Below are positions 22,119-33,196 of a DNA stretch of 64,000 nt, in pieces. The DNA comes from Cryptomeria japonica (Eukaryota; Streptophyta; Pinopsida; Cupressales; Cupressaceae): the NCBI RefSeq assembly GCF_030272615.1, contig NW_026728909.1, positions 1-64,000 on the forward strand, in the 5' to 3' direction. How positions within the stretch are numbered: position 1 is the stretch's first letter; each line of letters starts with the position of its first letter. The notes under the pieces are model-generated. The model saw nothing but the letters and a program-made list of their open reading frames with translations, did not search any database and was not told where the DNA came from. The position numbers and the translations under genes are program-made.

Positions 22119-22304
22119 GTTTGTATAGGGTTTTGAGGCCTAGAGCCAGAGGCCAAGTCAGTCATCCTGTTTGTAAAGTTGAGCCAGAAATGTGCATTAA
22201 CATGTCATGTTTAAATACTATAGTTACCAACTGAACTCGGATTTATGAATTTGAAAAGAGGCACTGATCTATGATTTAAATAGTTGAATCTATGATATTA
22301 ATTT

Positions 22305-23027
22305 TGTTAATTATGGGTAGCTTGGACAGCTGTTCGTCCTTACCCGAAATAACAGCATTAGTTATGGATAGTTTTGGACAGCTGTTCGTCCTGACCTAGA
22401 ATTAGAAAATGGTTGTTTTTGTCAAACAAGTATTGTTAGGATAAAAACAATTGTTATTTAATAGTGGCATTTTTAGGTGACACCTCAAAGCCAAAATTAG
22501 TTATTGGTTATTGAGTTGTCTTAATCTCAGCCGTTGGTTTGAATTAATCTTGGCCGTTGGTTTTCCAACAGAGTAGCATAAAAAGGGGTCATGGGTCATT
22601 TGGAAAATAAGAAATCTTGAGAAGAACTTGTAGTGATAGCAAATAGTCTTGCAGTGATAGCAAATAGTCTTGCAGTGTTAGCAAGAGGCGCAGTGATAGC
22701 ATTGATATAGCATTGGAGGATATCAATAGGAGATATTAGGAGTTTGTCGGAGTTCTGCCAGTAAGAGGCAAGGAATTCTTTTGTAATTCTTATATTGCTG
22801 AAGATTAATATATTTTCCATCTGTAGAACTGGTTTTCCCTTAGGGGTTTTTTCAGGGACAATTGTCCAAAAATATTGTGTCCTTGTGTTGCTTATTTCTT
22901 TCCGTATTTTTAGTGAAGTTGCAGTTGTGTTATTTTTCGATATTCAGCTGTAAATTTATTTTCAGTAGTTAAATAATTTTTATGAGATAGGAGATTAATA
23001 ATCAGTGACTGCAATAGAATTTCTACA
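22305..23027 (+). repeat. 5' LTR of copia element (723 bp)
   Basis: 21 bp longer than the 3' LTR because GATAGCAAATAGTCTTGCAGT is tandemly doubled near 22635-22680. A TATA-like CATAAAAAGGGG lies near 22576. Confidence 0.95.
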
Positions 23028-23039
23028 TGGTATCAGAGC
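23028..23039 (+). other. Primer binding site of copia element
   Basis: TGGTATCAGAGC immediately follows the LTR. This is the initiator-Met tRNA complement used by most plant copia elements. Confidence 0.95.
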
Positions 23040-23130
23040 TTTGTTGAGGGTAGAAAAGGTTTACCCTAAGCAAAGGAAAGAAATTTGAGTTTGACCTCTT
23101 TCTAGTTATTGTTTTCCTTTATTTCTTTGA

Positions 23131-23935
23131 GATGGCCTCAACAGGTTTGAGAGATCAGGATAGATTGGATGGTGCCTCAAATTTTGGTGTCTAGAAAGCC
23201 AGAATTTCTTTATTACTGGAAGAGAATGGTATCAAGGAATATGTTACTAGTACTGTAGCTGTACCTACAGATCCAGTACAACTTGCAGCATACAAGAAGG
23301 ATGATGCCAAGGCGAGGAGGATAATCCTTGATGGTGTCAAGGACCATGTTGTTCCACATATCGCAAAGTTAGATACAACGAAGAAGATGTGGGATGCCAT
23401 TCTGAATTTGTACCAGAATGCTACGACTAACCGGAAGCTGATTCTCAGAGAAAAATTGAGGAATACCTGGATGAACAAGGGAGAAGATGTTACAAGTTAC
23501 CTCACCAGGCTTAGACTTGTCAAGGATGAGTTAGCAGCTATTGGAGATAAGCCAAATGAAGGCGAGCTAGTAAGAATAGCCCTAAATGGGTTTTATAAGC
23601 AGTGGGATGTCTTTGTTCAAGTTATTAATGGACGAGACACCTTACCAAGTTGGGATTGACTTTGGAGTGATTTCACTCAGGAGGAGCTTAGACTAAGCCT
23701 TGTCAATGGAGCCAACAATAAGAGTCAGAAAAGTGAGGTAGAACAAGAAAATGTTGCCCTAGCGGGAAAGGGGAAAACAAAGAAGGGATCTAGCAAAGGA
23801 GCAAATTCACAAATTGAAAAGAAGAAGAAGGACCTATCTAAGGTCAAGTGCTTTGGTTGTCACGAGTTTGGCCACTATGTCAGCGATTGCCCACAAAGGA
23901 AGAAAGATAAGAAGGGAAAGAACCAAGTGGCAGCC
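23131..23935 (+). pseudogene. copia gag with CCHC zinc knuckle
   Basis: Starts at ATG 23131 (MASTGLRDQDRLDGA). The capsid region contains the usual K-x-WDAI-L and R-L-x-LRLVKDELAAIG segments, and a single CCHC knuckle CFGCHEFGHYVSDC lies at 23849-23890, followed by a Lys-rich tail. In-frame stops are TAG at 23192 and TGA at 23657, both where a Trp codon (TGG) is expected. The frame then continues into protease without a separate start, as in single-ORF copia elements. Confidence 0.88.
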
Positions 23936-24420
23936 TCAGCAAGTGCAGAGGAGCTCTCTAGTAGATTGGAGGATGAGTTTGCACTCATAGCCTGTATGAT
24001 TAGCTCAACCTCACAGAGTGTCTGGTATATAGACAGTGGGGCGTCATTTCGTATGATAGGACTTCGAGAGTACTTCTCCAGCTACAAGGAGGAGAACACC
24101 AGAATCTAGATCTTTATGGGGAACTTGTCCAAGCTCAACTCAGTTGGGAAAGGGACTGTTCAGCTTCAGAGGGAGAATGGAAAGGTAATTCCTCTTCATG
24201 ATGTGTTGCATGTGCCAGGCTTAGGTATGAATTTGGTTTCTGTATCTGTCCTTCAGGATAAAGGGTATAATGTTCTCTTTAGAGGGATGCATGTTTTGAT
24301 TAAGCATAAAGATTGGAAATCACCCGTATCTATTGGAGTTAGGAGTGGTCACCTTTATAGGTTACAGTTTGATACTCCTAAGGCACTCATGAGCAGCAAT
24401 AACCCTAGAGATCTTGGAGA
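23936..24420 (+). pseudogene. copia aspartic protease region
   Basis: The frame reads WYIDSGAS with the catalytic DSG at about 24032-24040, then a VLHVPGLGMNLVSVS segment typical of the C-terminal half. One TAG at 24107 interrupts it. It lies between the gag knuckle and the integrase zinc finger in the same frame. Confidence 0.85.
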
Positions 24421-25667
24421 GCTATGGCATAGGAGGATGGGCCATATTCATCATGGAGCACTTAGATTGCTTCGTGAGACGGTGACAGGTGTTCCAGAGG
24501 TGAGCACAGAGCATGATGATGTATGTAAGGGATGTGTGTTAGGAAAGTTTGCGAAAGCATCTTTTCCAAGGAGTGACACCAGATCTACGGGGTGTTCTTG
24601 ATCTAGTACATTCAGATGTATGTGGACCAATGTCGACAAAGTCTCTCAAAGGATATGAGTATTATGTTACCTTTATTGATGATTTCTCCAGGAAGACCTG
24701 GATATACTTCTTGAAGACCAAGGATGAGGTTTTCAATCGCTTCCAAGAGTTCGAGGCTCTTGTGGAGAACTCAATAGGAAGGAAGATAAAGGTTCTTCGG
24801 TCAGACAATGGAGGCGAGTACAAAGGAAATGACTTCCACGATTTCTGTACCAGAGAAGGAATCAAGAGAGAGTGGACTGTTCCTTACAGTCCACAGCAAA
24901 ATGGAGTTGCTGAGAGGAAGAACCGTTCTATTTCAGAGGCAGGAAGGGCTATGCTTCATGACCAGGACATGCCCCACTACTTATGGGCAGAAGCGTGTAG
25001 TATAGCAGTCTACATTCAGAATAGGGTTCCATACAAGGTACTAGGGAAAATGACACCAGAGGAGGCTTTCACGGGGAAGAAGCCAGATGTTGGTCACTTC
25101 AGGATATTTGGGAGTTTGGCATATTGCCTTATTCTTGGAGACACATGTACCAAGTTAGATCAGACTGCAGAGAAGGGGTACTTTGTTGGGTATAGTGAAA
25201 CTTCAAAGGCATATAGGATGTTCATTCCAGGGACCAGAAGAATTATTGTCAGACGCGATGTCAAGTTCATGGAGGACAAGGCATTTAGGAGATCCAGAGA
25301 TTTGCCAGCAGATGATCAGAGTGAGCAGCCAACGAAAGCTTCAAGTCCAAGTCAAGGACAACAAAGCTCAAGTACAGTTACTAGTACAAGCATAGACTCA
25401 GGTAGTGAAGATTCACAGAGTATGGAGCAACTGGTGCAGCAGGATATGCATCTAGATGATATAGAGGTTGATATTTCATCCTCTACAGTTGGCAGTGGGA
25501 ACTATGAGGTTCAAGACATACACAGGGATACTCAGGAGTCTGTGGGAGCTCCTAGGAAGAGTACAAGACAGAGGAGACAACCAGCCAAGTTCAATGACTA
25601 TGTGGCATTAGTCAGCCAGTTGGTAGATAGTGAACCTTTCAGCTATCAGGAAGCTGCAAAGCATTAG
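24420..25667 (+). pseudogene. copia integrase
   Basis: The HHCC zinc finger spans ~24424-24545 (LWHRRMGHIHHG ... CKGCVLGK). The catalytic triad follows: Asp in LVHSDVCGP near 24610, Asp in LRSDNGGEY near 24800, and Glu in QQNGVAERKN near 24895-24925. A one-base loss in a G-run near 24591 shifts the frame between the zinc finger and the core, so the polyprotein cannot be read through. The C-terminal part (GYFVGYSETSKAYR, then a Ser/Gln-rich spacer) ends at TAG 25665, where a Gln codon is expected. Confidence 0.9.
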
Positions 25668-26700
25668 GTATGGCGAGATGCTATGGTTGAGGAATATAAC
25701 TCAATAATGCAGAATGATGTATGGGAGGTAGTGCCTAGACCAACTGATAGAGTAGTAGTTGGATCGCACTGGATCTTCAAGATAAAGAAAGGTGCAGATG
25801 GTAGCATTGAGAAATATAAGGCAAGGTTTGTGGCCAAGGGGTTCTCTCAGAAGGAGGGAATAGACTATGAGGAGACATTTGCTCCTGTGGCCAGGTATAC
25901 TTCTATACGAGCTGTAATCTCATTTGCAGCACAGATGGGATGGCAGATCCATCAAATGGATGTCAAGACAGCATTCCTTAATGGAGAACTGAAGGAGGAG
26001 GTATACATAGAACAACCAGAAGGCTTTGTAGCACACAACAAAGAGACCCACGTGTGCAGATTAAAGAAAGCCTTATACGGACTCAAGCAGGCTCCCAGAG
26101 CATGGTATGAGCGCATTGATACATACTTGCAGGAAATGGGCTTTGTGAAGAGTGAGGCTGATGCGAACCTCTACTACTTGGTGGTTGGGGGTGAGGTTTT
26201 CATTCTTGTTCTATATGTGGATGACTTGTTTCTTACTGGTGCGCTAGGGCTCATAGAGGATTGCAAGAGGGACCTTGCAGAAGAGTTTGAGGTGAAGAAT
26301 TTGGGACTTATGCACTACTTTCTAGGCATGGAGGTGTGACAGACTGATGGAGAGATTTTCCTTGGTCAAGGGAAATATTGCATTGAAATCTTGAAGAGAT
26401 TCGAGATGGAAGATTGCAAAGCCATGTCTACACCCATGATCACTAATTGGAGGAAGGTAGATGCATCCAAGGAAAAGGATGTTGATCCCACCCTATACAG
26501 ATAGCTGATTGGTTCGGTCATGTATTTGGTCAACACCAGGCCAGATATAGCCTTTGCAGTAAACTCTCTTAGTCAGTTCATGGTAGAGCCAAAGAGAGTG
26601 CATTGGACGGCGGCTAAGCATGTGTTGCATTATCTTCATGGTACAGTTGAGTACGGGATCAGATATGTTTGAGGTGAAGGTATCAAGTTGATAGGCTATA
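25668..26700 (+). pseudogene. copia reverse transcriptase
   Basis: Open from 25683 to 26339 with [50 protein letters not shown] and the catalytic YVDDLFL near 26211-26232, then YFLGMEV. Stops at 26337, 26502 and 26670 fall at positions that look like Trp or Gln codons changed by single transitions. The thumb region (IGSVMYLVNTRPDIAFAVN) is well kept. Confidence 0.92.
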
Positions 26701-27179
26701 CTGATGCAGATTAGGCAGGCAGTACAACGGACAAAAGGAGTACTTCAGGATGTTGTTTCAGCATGGGATCAGGAGTTGTTTCTTGGTTCAGCAGGAAGCA
26801 AAAATCTGTGGTCTTGAGTTCATCAGAAGCAGAATACATAGTAGCCAGCATGGCGACATGTGAAGCTATATGGCTTCGGAAGTTGCCAGTAGCCTTGTTT
26901 GGTCAGAAGGTTGAGACTATGGTGATACATTGTGACAATCAGAGTTGCATCAAGTTGACTGAGAATCCAGTGTTTCATGATAGATCGAAACATATAGACA
27001 TCAGGTATCACTTCATCAGGGATTGTGTACAGAGGGTGATTGTTCAGCTACAGTACATACCTACAGAGGAGCAGGTAGCAGACATTCTAACAAAGGCATT
27101 GGGGAAGGCAAAATTCATCTTCTTTAGAGATAAGATGGGTGTCGTGCAGAACAGCTTCCTTGCTAAGAGGGAGTGTTAA
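26701..27179 (+). pseudogene. copia RNase H and end of pol
   Basis: Contains YTDAD at the first catalytic Asp (followed by a TAG at 26712 in place of Trp), SSSEAEYI with the Glu, and HCDNQSCIKL with the next Asp, ending VADILTKALGKAKF. The last codons use the first bases of the 3' LTR: TGT-TAA at 27174-27179 supplies the final Cys and the stop. Confidence 0.9.
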
Positions 27180-27875
27180 TTATGGGTAGCTTGGACAGTT
27201 GTTTGTCCTTACCCGAAATAACAGCATTAGTTATGGATAGTTTTGGACAGCTATTCGTCCTGACCTAGAATTAGAAAATGGTTGTTTTTGTCAAACAGGT
27301 ATTGTTAGGATAAAAACAATTGTTATTTAATAGTGGCTTTTTTAGGTGACACCTCAAAGCCAAAATTAGTTATTGGTTATTGAGTTGTCTAAATCTCAGT
27401 CGTTGGCTTGAATTAATCTTGGTCGTTGGTTTTCCAACAAAGTAGTATAAAAAGGGGTCATGGGTCATTTGGAAAATAAGAAGTCTTGAGAAGAACTTGC
27501 AGTGATAGCAAATAGTCTTGCAGTGTTAGCAAGAGGCGCAGTGATAGCATTGATATAGCAGTGGAGGATATCAGTAGGAGATATTAGGAGTTTGTCGGAG
27601 TTCTGCCAGTAAGAGGCAAGGAATTCTTTTGTAATTCTTATATTGCTGAAGATTAATATATTTTCCATCTGTAGAACTGGTTTTCCCTTAGGGGTTTTTC
27701 CAGGGACAATTGTCCAAAAATATTGTGTCCTTGTGTTGCTTATTTCTTTCCGTATTTTTAGTGAAGTTGCAGTTGTGTTATTTTTCGATATTCAGCTATA
27801 AATTTATTTTCAGTAGTTAAATAATTTTTATGAGATAGGAGATTAATAATCAGTGACTGCAATAGAATTTATACA
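27174..27875 (+). repeat. 3' LTR of copia element (702 bp)
   Basis: Matches 22305-23027 with about 18 substitutions, mostly transitions, and without the 21-bp duplication. It overlaps the pol stop codon by six bases. Confidence 0.95.
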
Positions 27876-28500
27876 AATGTTACCTATTAGCAGAAGGCTG
27901 TATTGCTAGAGAATCCATGCACATTTTGGGCACTGACAGAGGGAGCCGCATGGATTATACGAATGCCAAAAACAACTATACATGAATGCAAATAAATGCT
28001 CCAAACACAGCGCCTAAAATACAATCAAATCCACCATATTTTCCAGAGCAATATCTTTTGGCTTCAGCGTGACAAGATTTCTCTACGCTTCCATCATTAA
28101 GAGATTACATGAGGCTAGTGAGTTGGCTCCACGGTAAACATCAAATCATACGAATCTCCACACGTACATTTTGAAACTTTTTCGGCAGCGCTATGTATGC
28201 TATAAAAAGTGGCGGTGGAATGCAGAGCGGAGCAGCCTCGACAAGGTTTTTCATGGTCACGTTCTTCCACGGGCAAGACACGCCATTTCTTGTGTCAGAC
28301 TATAAAGCTTTTTCATTAATGCCGGCGTTTCACTTTGCGTTCTCAGTTTTCAAGAGTACGGCCGACAAAACGTACTAAAAGATCGACATATTTTCAGACG
28401 GCTTTTTTTTCAGGCGTCTGACATATAGCCCATCGCTTAATTACTAAGTATATTTTGCCTTCTGCTTAATTATTGCACCTCGTAAAAGTGCTAATGTATG
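27876..28500. other. Unique-looking sequence between copia and TLP-C
   Basis: The 28193-28378 plus frame has no recognisable motif. Base composition is less AT-rich than the surroundings. Nothing else supported. Confidence 0.4.
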
Positions 28501-29245
28501 TTATAGGTATGTTTAGGCTTTTCAAGTCGTAGTCAGAAACTGGCCAGATGTTGCCTGATGTTTTTTCATGTATATTATATGCAAGCTTGAATTCTGATAA
28601 CTGGTGCTCTCGTAACATCTATAGCTTATCAAGCCGGATCCATGTTAAGGGAAAGGATGAGCAGTTGAGCCCGTTCCAATTCTTGCGATAGAAGTTGTTG
28701 ATTTAATACCCTCATACTTGTTGATTTAATATCCAATCTTTGTATAACATTGCACCAATAGTTGTATGATAAGTATCAATAATTGAATGAAATATACCAT
28801 TTGTTGTGAAAAGTAACCAATCATGTGATGTCACGTCAGCTGCACAAGTATTGGGGCCCTTTTGCATACCTATTGGTCTCACTTTTTTTTGGCCTGTTTT
28901 GGACACCTTGGAAAAAAGCATGCTGATGTGGCATCATATTTGATGATGTGGCCTTGAAACCTTAGTTATAAGCAGGGGACTTGCTGATTAAGCTACTGTA
29001 AAAAAATCGAAATGATTTGAAATATCCACATAAGATTTTGAGAAGTACAAAATTAGGATGCACAACTACTTTCCCCTAATTTTCTTCCTTTTGAACTTCT
29101 GGCCAGCTGTTACCCGAAGTCATTTCATGTACTGAATGCAAGTTTGAATTCTAATAACAAGGGCTCTCGTATGTTACATTGCTTCTCAGACCGAGTCCAT
29201 GCTTCCTTCGTGTCTGGCGGGGCGATCTTTTGCTATATAAATGAT
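28500..29245 (+). promoter_or_regulatory. TLP-C upstream region with duplicated promoter module
   Basis: A distal module (28505-28650) and a proximal module (29098-29230) both match the TLP-B upstream module (AACTGGCCAG, GCAAG.TTGAATTCT.ATAA, GCTCTCGTA, CCGG/CGAGTCCATG). About 450 bp of unrelated sequence separates them. The proximal one leads directly into the TATA box at 29234-29242 (TATATAAAT). Confidence 0.65.
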
Positions 29246-29304
29246 GAATCCCTCATATACCGAATCTATCCATCTTCATTTGACTATTCAATCCAGAAGG
29301 TATA

Positions 29305-29952
29305 ATGGCAACAGTATCAGACCTTGCGCTTCTTCTTGTGGCTGGACTAGCCATATATCTTCATATGCAAGGTAAGCTGTATTGGTAACGTAAGATATTT
29401 AGGTTGAATACACTATATATCGGAGGTTCACAACAGTTAAATTTGAGATAAGGAACCAGTGCGGGTACACGGTTTGTGTGGCAGGATTACCCGACGGAGG
29501 AACCTGTAAAATCGGTGACTGGCAATTGAGCTGCCAGGTCTCTGCTATTGATTGTGGACATCTCATCTGCCCAGGTACGGGAGGCTGTTTGACAACGCTG
29601 GTGGAGTACAGCCTGAATGGAGATGGCAACAAGGACTTCTACGATGTCTCCCTGGTGACAGCTTCAACGCTCCTCTCTTCGTCAATTCTACAAATGGCCA
29701 GTGCACCGCCCCTGCATGCAAAGCCAACTTGAATGTTGCTTGCCCTGCTGAGTTGAAGGTGGATAGCAGATGCAATAGTGCCTGCACTGTCTTTCAAACT
29801 GACCAGTATTGCTGTAGACGCGTCCAACAAACTACTCGATGATATTCAAGAACCAGTGCCCTCAGGCCTACAGTTATCCCAAGGATGATTCTTCTAGCAC
29901 TTTCACCTGCCCTTCTGGGACCACTGATTACAGTATTGTATCCTGTCCCTAA
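29305..29952 (+). pseudogene. TLP-C: thaumatin-like pseudogene with internal deletions
   Basis: Exon 1 (29305-29371) and the donor GTAAG are intact and match TLP-B. A ~37-bp deletion then joins intron sequence (GGTTCACA) straight to exon 2 (CAGTTAAATTTGAG), removing the acceptor site and the first exon 2 codons. A second loss of ~120 bp removes the region from GGCGGAGG to the CGAGGAACCTG of TLP-B, including FWGR. A ~30-bp unrelated insertion (TGTGGACATCTCATCTGCC region) and a gap near 29818-29825 add further frame breaks. The C-terminal cysteines and the shared 3' UTR phrase at 29960-30050 are still present. Confidence 0.92.
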
Positions 29953-30350
29953 GTATCACCCCTCTATTTAGTATCTGATATATGGTGGCATAAACTATCA
30001 TTTGGTAGTAATATAAATAAACCATCATTTGTTGAAGTAGTTAGATGCAAGATTCAATTATCACAGTTTATTGTAAATAAAAGTACATAAGTATTTTAAT
30101 GGGTAATTTGAAAAAGGTAATTTATATTCAATATTTTTTTAAAATGTTGAAGTTCAAATATATTCAATATATTTATTCAAATATTACAGATATTTACTTG
30201 TTTTGAATTATTATTTTTGTTTAAAAACTATTTTTATTTTCTTTTAAAGTTATTATCTTAGAAGGGTAGTTACAATTACAACAATAAATAAAATATAAAA
30301 AGAAAAAGTTTTCATACAAATAATAAAAACTAAAATACAATTAACATAAG
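29953..30350. other. 3' flank of TLP-C
   Basis: Shares GTATCTGATATATGGTGGC and AAATAAACCATCATTTG with the other TLP copies to about 30115, then becomes AT-rich with no recognised feature. Confidence 0.6.
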
Positions 30351-30602
30351 TAAAAGCTCAAATTGCAAGATCTGAGGCACTTGATCAGATGGAAGCAGAA
30401 GTTGCTTAAGCTTTGAAGAATTTGTGCTAGTTTACTTGCTTTCTTTTTTTGATCTATTGTTTTAGAGGTCTTTTCCTTGTTTGTCTTTTTCACGTTTGTT
30501 GAAATTTGGGTTGGATCATAGATGTGTGTAACCTGTTTGGAGCTCTGTGTTCTTAGGTTTCAGGGTCATTTCAAAACCTTTTTTTTCCTTAATCAAAAAC
30601 TT
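30350..30602 (+). mobile_element. Possible truncated LINE 3' end
   Basis: Contains a T/G-rich 3'-UTR-like stretch (TTAGAGGTCTTTTCCTTG ... GTAACCTGTTTGGAGC) ending in a T-run and CTTAATCAAAAAC, similar to plant L1 tails. A short codon-like stretch precedes it. No target duplication was confirmed. Confidence 0.35.
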
Positions 30603-31172
30603 AAGTATAATATAAATATAAATATTAAATTATTAAGTAAATATTGTTGAGATAAATTTTATAAATGAGTTCATATATAAAAATAAGATGAAGTGAAGTA
30701 AAATTAAAGTGATTTTTTGTATTTCCGTTCTCTTTCGAGAACTTGACAAAAATGTGACAAAATAAAGTAAGAGTGCCTCTCCTTAATTTTATGGACAACC
30801 ATAGAGAATCTAAATATTCTCATATCAAATAAAAAATAAATTATATGTTGTCTAAAATATGAAAGATAAAATAAACAACTTAAAATATGAAATATATATA
30901 TTAATTAATTATCACTGAGTTTTGGGAGTTGTACCTTAGAATTTTTTCAAAATGACAACCCTAGAGGAGAGCCAGACTGCAACTATATTCTTAGTTACAT
31001 AGACAAAATAATAAATAGTAACTAGCTCTTATATCTCTTATCAACATTAAATTCAAACTGAACATCCTAGAAGCAAACTTGTGATTTTTACATAGTTACC
31101 TTGGCAATATCTCGATCAAGTTTTGGGCTCTTTGTGAATGTAAAGGCCTAGTCAACATGATCTAAGCTAGCA
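30603..31172. other. AT-rich spacer, nothing recognised
   Basis: No ORF, repeat boundary or RNA gene that I can support. Confidence 0.5.
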
Positions 31173-31177
31173 ACATT

Positions 31178-32438
31178 TGTTGGAAAATGTGCCTCAAATT
31201 CACTTGACAATAGTCCATACTTATCGGGTTAAGTCATGCCGATGAAACAGTATGAAGGATTTTGTTAGCTCTATCAGCATGACTCTTGCCGATGTATTCC
31301 TTTCTATCGGGTATCGGAATAGCAGGATTGAAGTCATCCCGATGATCCGACAAAGTTGACTTTGGTTATCGGGGTAACTTCGGTTATTAGAATAACTTGT
31401 GCAGCGGTATGTCGATGTCCCGATGAGCCCGCTCTACCAGTCTCGGTTCAGGTCACCTATCGGCTATCGGGTTGACATTCTAAATGTCATGTCAATGTCC
31501 CGATAAGCTTGCTTTACCGGTCTCGGTTATTTTGCTTATCGGCATAGTGTTATTCTTTGTGTTCTGATGACCCGATGAAGTCATCTTACCGGACTGGCAA
31601 TGCAGATCGGAATAACAGTTTTGGACTTGGTCCGATGAGCTGATGAGTCCGTGTTCTCAGTATCGGTGGTCGGGATAGTAGTTATGCTCTTGTTCCGATG
31701 TCCCGGTGAAGACCACTCCTTGTCATTGGAGATCGGAGTATCTTTTGGAAAGATATACCGGTGACTCGATGGAGTCACCTTAGGTGATCAGGTATCATCA
31801 GGCCATCGGCTTTGCCTTTTGAATGTTGTGCCGATAGCCGACGGAGCGGAGACCGACTGTGGGAGGGAGGTCGAACCGAGATCCAAAAGATCGATTCTCA
31901 GATACTATGTATGAGACTATCAGTGTAAATGAATACGAACCGACACGGTTGTCTACTGCATGTGGGATAATTGTTTTTCATGATTGTAGACTGACACAGG
32001 CAGATGGTTAGACTTCGAGCTATTGGGGTCGTTACTCTAATGAACCGTCGAGCCGTTTGGTATTGAAAACTAACGGCAATCCAAAGGTTGGATGAGGAGG
32101 ATGAAATCTGGTGAGCTGAGGGTGTGTTCTGCAAAGAGTTTGATCCGATGGTTTGTATGTCTGGAATGACTGTGTAACAGAGTGAAGAAAATCTGTAGAT
32201 GAGACTCTATTGTATTGTTTTAACATACTGTTAATAAAGTTGATCATTTGCTGGTCATGGGTTTTTCTCCCGAAAGGGTTTTCCCACGTTAACTCTGTGT
32301 GTCATCTCTCTGTGCTATTTTTGTGCATGTTTTTACTTGTACCATATTCAGTAAATGTTGAAGCTTTGTCTACACTAGTCTGTTTCTACTATGTGAATTG
32401 AAATTAAGGAAGCGAATTCGGCACTTGCTTTCCTTACA
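31178..32438 (+). mobile_element. Solo LTR (1,261 bp) with target duplication ACATT
   Basis: Begins TGTTGGAAAATG and ends TCCTTACA, with ACATT at 31173-31177 and again at 32439-32443. The right part has a GGGTTTTTCTCCCGAAAGGG step like an R/U5 region. No internal retroelement sequence, PBS or second LTR adjoins it, so it is the product of LTR-LTR recombination. The strand is inferred from the R/U5-like features. Confidence 0.88.
31200..31860. repeat. CCGATG/ATCGG word cluster inside the solo LTR
   Basis: More than twenty occurrences of CCGATG, CCGATA, TATCGG or related words lie in 650 bases, in both orientations. Part is an 80-bp tandem unit: GTCGATGTCCCGATGAGC at 31411 and GTCAATGTCCCGATAAGC at 31491. 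Confidence 0.75.
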
Positions 32439-32443
32439 ACATT

Positions 32444-33196
32444 AGTGGTCGCCTTTAGGAGGTCCACACCCTTGTACACCTAGCTCTATCATTTCTCCAC
32501 ATTTTCTCCAACTACTTTAATGAGGAAAGGAACCCATGAACTAATCGACCAGGAGGATCTTGTGCTCCTCTACAATGCCATTACATTTTTTCGTGCTCAT
32601 CAAATTGTTGTAAAGTTAAAAAATTCAAACAAAGGACTAATAAGATTCCACACAGCTCGTGCAAAATCTATAGGTTATAGCATCCACCCTTCTTCCTTCT
32701 TTGTCAATGATTCTTGTTGGGATCTTGTTCTCCTCATAGCGAAATCATTGGCATCTACCATTTATGTGCATGTAGTCTTTCTCTTCCATTTTGTTCACTC
32801 TTTTCATAGTTCTTTCATCCATTATATTCATTCTATTCATGCTTCTATTTAGTCTTAGTTATTTAATAAATGCCCATATTTTGATTTCTATGTCGAGTTT
32901 TCTTTAGATGAAGTCAAGATTCTTGTGAATATTTTGCTTAGTTTTAGTTGTTCAATAAATTCCCATATTTTGATTTCTATGTTGAGTTTTCTTTAGATGA
33001 AGTCAAGATTCTTGTGAATATTTTATTTTTCTTCTGCTCCAACCATTTCAAAATGGCAGTAGAATTAGCATTGAAGAGAGCTTGAGATCTAAAGAAGATG
33101 AAAGAAATTATCATAACACATACAAACAACTCATTGGACACAATTCCAGGTAGAGACACATTGAAGATCCTACTTGGATATGATTTCAATTGATAT
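32444..33196. other. Unclassified sequence with an 89-bp tandem duplication
   Basis: 32854-32942 and 32943-33030 are near-identical copies (CCCATATTTTGATTTCTATG, TTTCTTTAGATGAAGTCAAG). The plus-strand open frame 32520-32852 has no motif I recognise. The region carries both flanks of the insertion at 33197. Confidence 0.6.

Larger units (their letters stand above)
22305..27875 (+). mobile_element. Ty1/copia retrotransposon, two LTRs, decayed coding region
   Basis: A complete-length element of 5.57 kb. LTRs are 22305-23027 and 27174-27875, both beginning TGTTAATTATGGGTAG and ending TACA. The PBS TGGTATCAGAGC follows the 5' LTR and a purine tract (AAGAGGGAG) precedes the 3' LTR. Flanks are AATTT and AATGT, an imperfect 5-bp target duplication. 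About 18 substitutions plus one 21-bp indel separate the LTRs. Domain order gag, protease, integrase, RT, RNase H is that of Ty1/copia. Confidence 0.96.

Noticed and set aside
28193-28378. A possible small gene between the copia element and TLP-C.
   Set aside because: No homology, signal or structure that I recognise; length and composition fit chance.
31630-31670. CTGATGAGTCCG in the solo LTR resembles a hammerhead ribozyme core, as found in plant retrozymes.
   Set aside because: The required downstream GAAA core and matching stem III are absent, and the sequence is part of the repeated CCGATGAG word array.
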